Source: Algoriphagus alkaliphilus | GTDB taxonomy: Bacteria; Bacteroidota; Bacteroidia; Cytophagales; Cyclobacteriaceae | Reading direction: 5' to 3' | Assembly (NCBI RefSeq): GCF_900103735.1 | Contig: NZ_FMXE01000002.1 | Coordinates: 272,393 to 336,392 of the forward strand | DNA length: 64,000 nucleotides | Shown here: positions 9,294 to 16,910 of the stretch, in pieces | Layout: each line of letters starts with the position of its first letter | Position numbering within the stretch: the stretch's first letter is position 1 | Made by a program: the position numbers and the translations under genes | Notes under the pieces: model-generated | Told to the model about the DNA's origin: nothing | Seen by the model: only the letters and a program-made list of their open reading frames with translations | Databases searched by the model: none

Positions 9294-9295
9294 CA
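9237..9295 (+). repeat. attL: left 59-bp direct repeat (tRNA-Leu 3' part)
   Basis: The 59 bp starting CAAGACTTAAAATC and ending CTCCTGGTACA are identical to 37997-38055. Identity starts in the anticodon stem and ends two bases after the tRNA. The flanks differ at once on both sides. This is the classic footprint of a tyrosine recombinase integrating into a tRNA gene. Confidence 0.95.
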
Positions 9296-9313
9296 GCTGA
9301 TAATCAGCGATTT

Positions 9314-9346
9314 AGAGCTTCCTCAAAAGGGAAGCTCTTTCTTTTT
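9314..9346 (+). terminator. Element-borne terminator after tRNA-Leu
   Basis: AGAGCTTCC and GGAAGCTCT form a 9-bp stem, followed by TTCTTTTT. It lies 20 bp past the tRNA. It stands in for the chromosomal terminator, which was displaced to 38061-38090 by the integration. Confidence 0.8.
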
Positions 9347-9355
9347 AAAATCATG

Positions 9356-9374
9356 GGTACAACATAGGTACAAC
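9356..9374 (+). repeat. Left-end GGTACAAC repeats (putative integrase arm sites)
   Basis: GGTACAAC occurs at 9356-9363 and 9367-9374, an 11-bp period. The same pair recurs in the same orientation near the right end (37877-37895). Location within 100 bp of both attachment cores suggests arm-type binding sites for the integrase or its directionality factor. This is inference. Confidence 0.5.
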
Positions 9375-9508
9375 AAAGAGATTTTTCCTGGTGCCATTTA
9401 AATGAAAAAAGGCGAAGCTCGTACACATTCTGGATCTTATTTGGTTCTTCTTCGTGTAAATTTCAGTAAAGGTTTTCCCCAGAGTTTTCTTAATTAATCA
9501 TCTATTCC

Positions 9509-9778
9509 ATGAATGTCATATGTCTGCATGAAGAGGCTTTCTATGCCCTGATTGATACGGTGGTCAAGCGGATCAAAGAGACGCATGGCATTAAGGAAGA
9601 TAAATGGATTACAACCGATCAAGCTATGCGCAAGCTCGGTATTACGAGTAAAACCACTTTGCAGAAATGGCGGGATGAAGGACGCATTCGTTTTACTCAA
9701 CCAGAGAAAAGGATCATCCTTTACGATAATGACTCAATCAAAGAGTTTTTAGAAAAAAACGCCAAGGATACATTCTAA
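9509..9778 (+). CDS. Helix-turn-helix protein, probable excisionase/RDF
   Basis: The product is 89 aa. It carries a MerR/excisionase-type winged helix-turn-helix in its C-terminal half: WITTDQAMRKLGITSKTTLQ (recognition helix region), then KWRDEGRIRF and ILYDNDSIKEFL. The family places such proteins near ICE ends, where they act as recombination directionality factors or regulators. Its place just inside the left attachment site fits that role. An alternative is a simple repressor of the downstream genes. Confidence 0.75.
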   Translation: MNVICLHEEAFYALIDTVVKRIKETHGIKEDKWITTDQAMRKLGITSKTTLQKWRDEGRIRFTQPEKRIILYDNDSIKEFLEKNAKDTF

Positions 9779-9802
9779 TCGTAATCATTAAATCACAAGG
9801 TT

Positions 9803-10183
9803 ATGGGTTTTTCAGCACTGAGTAAGGAAGAAGAAGAAAAATACGCCAGAGGCTATAATGCTTTTAGTTTTATAAAACAGTATGAACCTGATTTGGTCAA
9901 AGAGCTTGATTCAATCAAGGCAGATGGGGCTTATTTTGATGGGTTACGTCATGGCCGTTTAGATGATCGAATGAATGAGTTCTATGAGAACAAACTGCCC
10001 GAATGGATGGAAGGCGTTGATCCCTTAAAAGATCAATTTGATGACAATGAAAAAGACATTACAAAAGATCCATCAAAAGAAGATGTTGATCCTACAAAAG
10101 ATCAATTCAATGATAATGGAAAAGATATTATTGGCGGTCCATCAAAAGAAAGAGATTATGATGGCCCTGAATTAGATCGATAA
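9803..10183 (+). CDS. Acidic hypothetical protein with a 23-aa tandem repeat
   Basis: The product is 126 aa with no recognised family. After a globular N-terminal part of about 70 residues it has two copies of a 23-residue acidic repeat (VDPLKDQFDDNEKDI... and VDPTKDQFNDNGKDI...). These are encoded by a 69-bp tandem duplication at 10016-10084 and 10085-10153. It begins 24 bp after the HTH gene, so the pair is probably one transcript. The repeat looks like a disordered linker or tail. Confidence 0.65.
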   Translation: MGFSALSKEEEEKYARGYNAFSFIKQYEPDLVKELDSIKADGAYFDGLRHGRLDDRMNEFYENKLPEWMEGVDPLKDQFDDNEKDITKDPSKEDVDPTKDQFNDNGKDIIGGPSKERDYDGPELDR

Positions 10184-10612
10184 AACCTCTTTTGAAAATA
10201 CATCCCGCAACGGACTTTCTTGAAAAAAGTTGGAAAGATTGATACGAAAAAAAATAAATTAAATTTATTCAGATGTGGCTTTGAAGTTTATTGAATAAGT
10301 TTTATAATTATAAAATCAGTGTTCGAATGCACAATAATGTCTCTTGCATTCGCTATGCCTTCACCTTGGGGAATTACGCCGACATCCCTTACACATCATT
10401 CAGGCAGCGTTGACCAAACCGCTTTTAGTCTTGGTATCCTTTAATCAGAGTACCCTTCTTGGAAAAGTCCCTAAACGACGAACACCATTGTGGCTTATTG
10501 AGTAAGCCATTTATCGCCTCCGGTTAGAGAGAAAAGTGAACATCTGAGCTCATTTTTCGCCTCTATAAAAAGTACGCACGCTCAACTTGTTCACTATCAA
10601 TGCTCTCAAACC
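10184..10612. other. Untranslated region with hairpins before the coupling-protein gene
   Basis: There is no convincing ORF in these 429 bp. Two perfect hairpins are visible: CGAATGCA/TGCATTCG at 10324-10331 and 10345-10352, and TGGCTTA/TAAGCCA at 10491-10497 and 10503-10509. Composition is richer in GC than a normal spacer of this element. It could be a structured leader, a small RNA, or part of a transfer or replication origin. Confidence 0.45.
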
Positions 10613-12256
10613 ATGAACACCCAAGCTCACGGCAAATCCTTCTTGGATATTCCCGTATTCCACTTCCCCACACCAGAAGGCCAAAGTGCCTTTACTATTC
10701 GCCACGCTGTTGAAGGCATTCAAATTGTCGGTGGCATCGGCTCTGGAAAAACATCTGGTTCAGGCCGCTTTCTAGCCCTCAACTATCTCAAACTTGGCTT
10801 TGGCGGTCTTGTCATGACTGCAAAGCCTGACGAGAAAGACCTGTGGATAGACTATTGCACAAAAGCAGGTCGGCTTGATGACCTCATTATCATTGAACCA
10901 GGCGGTAAATACTGGTTTGACTTCCTGGCCTACGAATCCTCCCAAAACGGCACAGGCAATGCTTTTACCGAAAACGTCGCTGAAGTTTTAAAGGTCGTTA
11001 TTGAGTCCTCCAAGATCAAAGACCGAGGTGTTTCAAAAGACGATCCTTTCTGGCAACAGGCTTTGGATATGCTGATATTCAACGTCATTGATCTGTGCTT
11101 GATGGCCTATGACAAAGTAACTGTCCAGCTTCTTCACGACATTGTTCAATCCCTCCCCAACGCAAAGAAACCTGCCATGGCCTCTCAAAAAGAATGGGAT
11201 GCCTTTTATCTGGAGGATCGTAAAAAGTGGATGGAGCAAGAGGAAAAAAGACGTGCTCAAACGCCCCATACCCAAGAGTTCAAGGAACGGAAATATACCC
11301 CTTCCAAACAACCTACGCCTTTTGAAAAAGCCATGGTGGAAGCCCATCGACGATTTAAAGAAAAGGTGGATGCGTATATGGAGGGCAACCGTGATAATCT
11401 GGATACGCTCAGGGGTAATCAGGATTTATCGGATTTCTTAAAAAGTGAGTTTCCTCATATCCGCACATTTCACCATCTCTGGCAGTTTTTCATGGAGTCA
11501 TTCCGCACACTCAATGAAAAAACCCGCAGCATCATTGAATTCTCATTCACAGGGTTCCTGTTCCGTTTACTACGTGAGCCGATTTTCTCTCTGTTCTGCA
11601 AAGGGAACTACAATGTGACCCCAGAGGATAGCTTGAAGGGTAAAATCATCCTGTTGAACCTGCCTGTCAAATCCCTCCATAAAGTGGGACGTGATTGCCA
11701 AATCCTCTTCAAATATATCTGGCAAAGAGCTATGGAGAAGCGGAATATCAAGGAAAACCCCCGTCCCGTTTTCTTATGGGCGGATGAAGCCCAAAACTTC
11801 ATTCATGAGCATGACCCTGTGTATCAGGCAACCGCTCGATCCTCTTGTATTTCGACTGTGTACATTACGCAAAACCTGCCGAACTACTATGCAATGATGG
11901 AAAGCGATAATGGTTCTGCACGGGTTAAAAGCTTCTTAGGCACCATGGGTACCAAGATCTTCCATGCCAATGCAGACATCGAAACCAATCAATATGCTTC
12001 AAACCTCGTGGGTGAAGCCTATATTGAGAAATTCACGGAGACCACTGGTCTTTCCAAAGAATCCCCCAATTTCTCTCAGAACAAATCCATAGAGCTTGAG
12101 AAAGTCTTCCGGCCAGAAGATTTTATCCCACTCAAGACGGGATCGCCAAACAATGCCTACATGGTGGAAGGGATAATCCACCGCCAGGGCGATCCTTTGT
12201 TTGATGGAAATAACTACATGAAGCTGACTTTTGATCAGAAGTTCACGCCTTCATAG
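10613..12256 (+). CDS. VirD4/TraG-type coupling protein ATPase without membrane anchor
   Basis: Coupling proteins are hexameric ATPases that hand the relaxosome to a type IV secretion channel. This 547-aa protein has Walker A GGIGSGKT at residues 40-47 and Walker B LWADEAQNF with D391/E392, and a C-terminal region typical of the TraG/TraD/VirD4 group. Unlike most members it has no N-terminal transmembrane hairpin: the ATP loop starts only 40 residues in. The next gene encodes a membrane protein that may supply the anchor. No mating-pore genes follow. The all-alpha insertion with basic, Gln-rich segments around residues 190-250 is unusual. Confidence 0.85.
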   Translation: MNTQAHGKSFLDIPVFHFPTPEGQSAFTIRHAVEGIQIVGGIGSGKTSGSGRFLALNYLKLGFGGLVMTAKPDEKDLWIDYCTKAGRLDDLIIIEPGGKYWFDFLAYESSQNGTGNAFTENVAEVLKVVIESSKIKDRGVSKDDPFWQQALDMLIFNVIDLCLMAYDKVTVQLLHDIVQSLPNAKKPAMASQKEWDAFYLEDRKKWMEQEEKRRAQTPHTQEFKERKYTPSKQPTPFEKAMVEAHRRFKEKVDAYMEGNRDNLDTLRGNQDLSDFLKSEFPHIRTFHHLWQFFMESFRTLNEKTRSIIEFSFTGFLFRLLREPIFSLFCKGNYNVTPEDSLKGKIILLNLPVKSLHKVGRDCQILFKYIWQRAMEKRNIKENPRPVFLWADEAQNFIHEHDPVYQATARSSCISTVYITQNLPNYYAMMESDNGSARVKSFLGTMGTKIFHANADIETNQYASNLVGEAYIEKFTETTGLSKESPNFSQNKSIELEKVFRPEDFIPLKTGSPNNAYMVEGIIHRQGDPLFDGNNYMKLTFDQKFTPS

Positions 12257-12500
12257 AGACTATCCCCAATAATCAACAGTACAAGCGTTGAACTTCCTGA
12301 CCTGCCTAATTGCGCACGAGAAGGCCACAGGATCGTTACGCCCTGTCTTGAACTAAACACTATTCAGACAAGCCATTTTGCCTGACCGTGGAAAAGTATG
12401 TCCATGTCACACCTCTCTCATGGAGGTGATTAGGATTGGTCTGTCTAACCTTCAGTTCACTTTATCTCAAATCTTTATTCACTTTAAAATCATAGAAACC

Positions 12501-13352
12501 ATGAATATCACTTATTATTCTTCTGTAAAAATGCAGCGTCAATTGCCAATTGAAGTCGCTGTTTTAAAGCTGATTTACAATATCCTCTCAATCCCGAAAA
12601 TGGCCCTGGAGGTCTTTTCGAGAAAGAGCTTCGGAGAACGGTATTTCAGCCCGTTTATAAGCGTCTTTGGGATCATCATTCTGGCGATTGTGCCGATGAT
12701 CTTCCCAACGACAGACAGATACCCATTTAGCATGTGGCAAATGATCGGCGCAAATATGAGCTGGTACCTATACTTGGCAGGATTCACCACCATGTGTGTG
12801 TTGCGGTATTTAGAAATCAGGCATGAGCCGTCCGTCTTTGACTTTGCCAAGCATAGTCTCTTTGATGGGGAACATCAGGAATGGTTCCACAAACTTGTCT
12901 TAAGCCGATTTGGCAAGCTCACCCCTCGATTGATAGATATCTGGGTAGAGCCAGGATTCTATTTCCTTATCGGCATTCTTCTCGTCACCTTCCAATTCAT
13001 CTTCATCGGTATTTGGATTATCCTGTGTGCTTTGTGCTATATGCTGGCTAATCAGATTTCTTACAATCAAGGCGATCATATGATCATGGATTGGATTGAC
13101 CGTTTGATTGAAGCCGAGCAGTTTGAGCGGTACTTTGTCGATAATCGACCTACCTCCGAAACCAAAGGGTTTAAGATTAACGGTAGGCGACCTGTTGGCA
13201 AAAAGATGCAACAAGCAGTAGCGAAGCTGGCAACATCCTCAACGGGTGATTTGAAGGATAAATCAGGTCAGCCTGTAGACTGGGATTGGCTGAAAAAGAA
13301 TGCCTTTGATGACGAGGGCAACCCCAGCTTGAACTACTTCAATAAGATGTAA
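12501..13352 (+). CDS. Multi-pass membrane protein next to the coupling ATPase
   Basis: The product (283 aa from the ATG at 12501) has three or four membrane segments: around residues 40-60 (FGIIILAIVPMIF), 75-95 (MSWYLYLAGFTTMCV), and a long pair at about 150-185 (FYFLIGILLVTFQFIFIGIW and following). A soluble C-terminal tail ends DWLKKNAFDDEGN. I reject an upstream GTG/ATG start near 12378 because it would put noncoding leader into the protein. No named family is recognised. Its position between the anchor-less coupling ATPase and the relaxase suggests that it tethers the ATPase to the membrane. Confidence 0.75.
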   Translation: MNITYYSSVKMQRQLPIEVAVLKLIYNILSIPKMALEVFSRKSFGERYFSPFISVFGIIILAIVPMIFPTTDRYPFSMWQMIGANMSWYLYLAGFTTMCVLRYLEIRHEPSVFDFAKHSLFDGEHQEWFHKLVLSRFGKLTPRLIDIWVEPGFYFLIGILLVTFQFIFIGIWIILCALCYMLANQISYNQGDHMIMDWIDRLIEAEQFERYFVDNRPTSETKGFKINGRRPVGKKMQQAVAKLATSSTGDLKDKSGQPVDWDWLKKNAFDDEGNPSLNYFNKM

Positions 13353-13770
13353 ATCAAAAAAGCCTCCTGCCTCAAGAGCACTGCAGAAAAATTAGGGAAC
13401 GACCCCCGGGGGCACTGCGAGTGAATTAGGATTTTGGGGTGGGGGGCATGTATTAGGGGAGATGTCTGATGGTTAAGTTTGGCTTGGGAGGGTGTGTTTT
13501 CGAGTGACGATTTGGGAACGCACTTTCCACAGGCCAAATATCGGTGAATGATCATAAATGCGTTTTGATAAAAATTTTGCAGTGCTTGGATGATTGATCA
13601 GGATTTACCTCGCTAAATACAGAATAAAACGCATGTAATGCCTTTGAAAAGAAGAAGCGATAAAGCTCAAAAAATGGATGATAATTGATACTGATTAGAG
13701 TTTCTTATTCAGCAAATACCATCTCCAATTTTGACGCACTTACAAGCAAAAATTAACTACACTCAGCGTC
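13353..13770. promoter_or_regulatory. Candidate oriT region upstream of the relaxase
   Basis: The 418 bp hold no believable ORF. They contain the palindrome CCCCCGGGGG at 13403-13412 and a repeated GGGAACG at about 13396 and 13514. They also contain an inverted pair ATGCGTTTT (13558-13566) and AAAACGCAT (13626-13634). MobF relaxases usually nick next to inverted repeats in the spacer beside their own gene, so this is the best place for oriT. The nick site cannot be fixed by eye. Confidence 0.45.
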
Positions 13771-16530
13771 ATGATCCGCATGATTTTATCTTCATCTTCC
13801 GAAGCTGCCAAATCCTACTTTTCGGAGAGTTTGGCAAAGGCGGATTATTACATCAACGATCAGGAACTCAAAGGCAGTTTTCATGGCAAACTTGCCAACC
13901 GTTTAGGCCTTTCACAAGAAGCATCGAAAGATCAGTTTTTTGCACTATGCGAAAATAAAAACCCGATCACCCAAGATCCACTGACCATGCGGACCTATGA
14001 GAACAGGCGCATTGGCTATGACATTAATTTTCATTGTCCGAAGTCGGTTTCGATTATCCATGCTTTTTCCAAAGACAGTCATGTCATGGATATTTTTCAG
14101 TCGAGTGTAAGAGAGACCATGACTGAAATAGAAAAGTCTTCCAGTACTCGTGTCCGTAAGTTTGGAAAGATGGATGATCGACAAACAGGCGAACTCGTCT
14201 GGACGGAGTTTATTCACCAAACAGCACGTCCAACAGAAAATCATGCGCCTGACCCTCACCTTCATGCCCATTGCTTTGTGTTCAATGCTACTTGGGATCA
14301 TGTTGAAAAGGAATATAAAGCAGGGCAGTTTGGCGATATAAAGCGGGATATGCCGTTTTATCAAGCACGGTTTCATAAAGTGCTGTCCGATAAATTGATT
14401 GATGCAGGGTATGAGATCAGACGTACCAAATCATCTTTTGAGATTGTGGGTGTACCACAACACGCCATTGATCAGTTTTCCAAGCGCACAAATGAGATCG
14501 GACAGATTGCGCAGGAAAAAGGCATTACCGATGCGAAGGAGCTAGATAAGCTTGGAGCCATGACCCGAGGCAAAAAAGCTTCAGGTATGTCCATGGCAGA
14601 ACTAAGGGACAACTGGCGCACCCAAATCAAGGAAAGTGAAATGGCATCAGAGCCAGGCATGGAGATCAACCCACAAATCCGTCATACGGATCCTGATAAG
14701 TTGAAGGAGAAAGAACATCGATTAACAGCTGAAATCAGCGTTAATCATGCCATTAACCATGGCTTTGAACGGGCATCCGTGATGCCAACCTCCCGTATTT
14801 TGGCGGAAAGTTACCGTCATGCGATTGGGGACAATCGCACCACCATCGAGGACATCAATACAACTCTTCAGGAGAAGAAAAGTCTGATTCATCTCAAAGA
14901 GGCTGGCCGAGACATGATCACAACCCATTTCGTGATCGAAGAAGAACGAGAAATGGTTTATTTGGCCAAGGAAGGGCTTGGGAATTCTTCGCCGCTATAC
15001 ACCTCCCCACCAGAGATCAAGGGCCTCAAGGGCAAGCAAAAGGCTGCTGTGGAGGATATTTTGACCAATACGAACCGAGTATCCATTATTCGGGGTGTGG
15101 CGGGATCAGGAAAGACCTTTTTGCTCAAAGAAGCGGTGAACAAGATTGAGGCAAAAGGTAAACAGGTAACTCTCATTGCTCCGACCGCTCAAGCGTCTCG
15201 TGGAGTGTTACGGGAAGATGGGTTCCAAAAAGCGGAAACCGTTGCCAAGTTCTTGAATGACCCCAAAATGAAACAGGAAATCAAAAACCAAGTCCTTTGG
15301 GTGGATGAAGCCGGACTTTTGGGGACAAAGGATATGGTCAGCCTATTAAGGGTCACACGTGAACAAAATGCCCGTCTGGTGTTGATGGGAGACACACGTC
15401 AGCATGCAAGTGTATTGAGGGGCGATGCGTTACGGATATTAAATACTGTTGGGGGGATTGAAACCTCAGAGGTAAGCCAAATAAAGCGGCAAGAGAATGT
15501 TTACTATCGAGAAGCAGTACAAGATTTAGCAAATGGTGCCATCCGATCCGGCTTCAACCGCTTGGATCAATTAGGCTTCATTAAAGAAATTGATCCTCTA
15601 AAACCAAACAAGGCTTTGGTGAATGACTATGTTCAGGCTATCAAAAACAAAAGATCAGCATTGGTCATTTCACCGACCCATGCTCAAGGCGAAAAGGTAA
15701 CAACTGATATTCGAAAAGAGCTCCAACGTAAAAAATTAATTGCCAAGCGGGAAAAGAAATTGACCAGGCTTGAAAACACCAATTTAACAGAGAGCCAGAA
15801 AAAAGATCATCGAAATTTTCGGAAAGGTCAATTTGTACAGTTTAGCCAGAATATCGACCAGTTCCGCAAAGGAACTCTTTGGTCAGTAGAAGAAACAAAG
15901 GATGGAATACCCTTTCTGAAAAATCACAGCGGTGAAAAAGCAGCTGTACCCTATCAGAAAGCTGATTATTTTGATCTCTTCGATAGCAAGCCCATTTTTC
16001 TTTCAAAAGGGGATCAAGTGGTCATTACCAAAAATGCCCAGGATCAATTCAAACACCGAATGAATAATGGTGATTTCCTGAAAGTGGATCAAATTACCAG
16101 AGATAACAAACTCGTTCTAATCAACCCGAAGAGCCAACAAAAATATACAGTAAACAAAGATTTTGGGCATATCAAACATGGGTATGTAGTCACCTCTCAT
16201 GCCTCACAGGGCAAAACAGTGGATGAGGTGTTCATCTCCCAACCAGCTTCTACCTTTCCTGCCACCGATGCCAAACAGTTTTATGTTTCCGCATCTCGTG
16301 GTAGAAAAGCGGCCCATATCTATACGGATGACAAAGAAGAGCTGCTTGAGCATGCAAGTACCATGGGTGATCGGAAATCGGCTCTAGAGCTTGCAAAGGA
16401 AAATGGGATTTCCGAGGATCATGCAATTGAGCGATCAGCCGAAAAGATTAAGGATAAGTCACAAACTCCGGAGCGAAACAGCCAAAAAGAAAAACAACTA
16501 GACGACCTATTTTATGAGCCAGAGCGATGA
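13771..16530 (+). CDS. MobF-family (TrwC/TraI-like) relaxase-helicase
   Basis: This enzyme would nick oriT, stay covalently bound to the strand and unwind it during transfer. The N-terminal relaxase domain shows the tyrosine pair Y26-Y27 and the HUH metal motif DPHLHAHCFVFNATWD with H163, H165 and H167. The C-terminal part is a superfamily I (RecD-like) helicase with Walker A GVAGSGKT at 442-449 and the DEAG Walker B (WVDEAGLLG). A UvrD-like C-terminal motif (VVTSHASQGKT) follows. At 919 aa it matches TrwC. An internal start at 13780 (MILSSSSEAA) looks more like the family N-terminus. MobF relaxases are uncommon in Bacteroidota, where MobP and MobV types dominate. Confidence 0.93.
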   Translation: MIRMILSSSSEAAKSYFSESLAKADYYINDQELKGSFHGKLANRLGLSQEASKDQFFALCENKNPITQDPLTMRTYENRRIGYDINFHCPKSVSIIHAFSKDSHVMDIFQSSVRETMTEIEKSSSTRVRKFGKMDDRQTGELVWTEFIHQTARPTENHAPDPHLHAHCFVFNATWDHVEKEYKAGQFGDIKRDMPFYQARFHKVLSDKLIDAGYEIRRTKSSFEIVGVPQHAIDQFSKRTNEIGQIAQEKGITDAKELDKLGAMTRGKKASGMSMAELRDNWRTQIKESEMASEPGMEINPQIRHTDPDKLKEKEHRLTAEISVNHAINHGFERASVMPTSRILAESYRHAIGDNRTTIEDINTTLQEKKSLIHLKEAGRDMITTHFVIEEEREMVYLAKEGLGNSSPLYTSPPEIKGLKGKQKAAVEDILTNTNRVSIIRGVAGSGKTFLLKEAVNKIEAKGKQVTLIAPTAQASRGVLREDGFQKAETVAKFLNDPKMKQEIKNQVLWVDEAGLLGTKDMVSLLRVTREQNARLVLMGDTRQHASVLRGDALRILNTVGGIETSEVSQIKRQENVYYREAVQDLANGAIRSGFNRLDQLGFIKEIDPLKPNKALVNDYVQAIKNKRSALVISPTHAQGEKVTTDIRKELQRKKLIAKREKKLTRLENTNLTESQKKDHRNFRKGQFVQFSQNIDQFRKGTLWSVEETKDGIPFLKNHSGEKAAVPYQKADYFDLFDSKPIFLSKGDQVVITKNAQDQFKHRMNNGDFLKVDQITRDNKLVLINPKSQQKYTVNKDFGHIKHGYVVTSHASQGKTVDEVFISQPASTFPATDAKQFYVSASRGRKAAHIYTDDKEELLEHASTMGDRKSALELAKENGISEDHAIERSAEKIKDKSQTPERNSQKEKQLDDLFYEPER

Positions 16531-16900
16531 TTTCTTTGACAGCATGTTTGGCAGATCAGAAGGCCAATCCACTGATCCCAAAGAAGAGGAAAAAGCCAAA
16601 TTTGAGGCGATCCGCTATTACCAGAAAGGGGAATTTTCGCTATATATCAGTTTTGTGGATCTGAAACAAAGACGGAGCTTTTTTAACTACAGTCGAATGC
16701 TTTCAGCGGAATATGACCCGACCATACAACGGATCAAGCTGACTTTCTCAGAAAATATGATTGAACTGGAAGGAATGCACTTAGAAAAATTATACTACCA
16801 ACTCATGGAAAATCAGGTCAAAGAGATCATTCAGCAGGATAAACGATACATTGAAATCAGAAATAGCATTCCTACTGTTTTTGAATTGAAAATAATCTAA
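16514..16900 (+). CDS. Small hypothetical protein overlapping the relaxase gene
   Basis: The 128-aa product is acidic at its N-terminus and beta-rich afterwards (FSLYISFVDLKQRRSFFNYS). No family is recognised. It starts 17 bp before the relaxase stop, which signals translational coupling, so an accessory role in mobilization is plausible. It converges with the TrlF gene, 10 bp away. Confidence 0.7.
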   Translation: MSQSDDFFDSMFGRSEGQSTDPKEEEKAKFEAIRYYQKGEFSLYISFVDLKQRRSFFNYSRMLSAEYDPTIQRIKLTFSENMIELEGMHLEKLYYQLMENQVKEIIQQDKRYIEIRNSIPTVFELKII

Positions 16901-16910
16901 TTAAAATTTT

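Noticed and set aside
9185..9367. A 60-aa frame over tRNA-Leu
   Set aside because: It reads through the tRNA, so the coding is spurious.
12378..12500. An upstream start for the membrane protein next to the coupling ATPase
   Set aside because: The added 41 residues contain Cys/His-rich leader sequence with no counterpart in the rest of the protein. ATG 12501 fits better.
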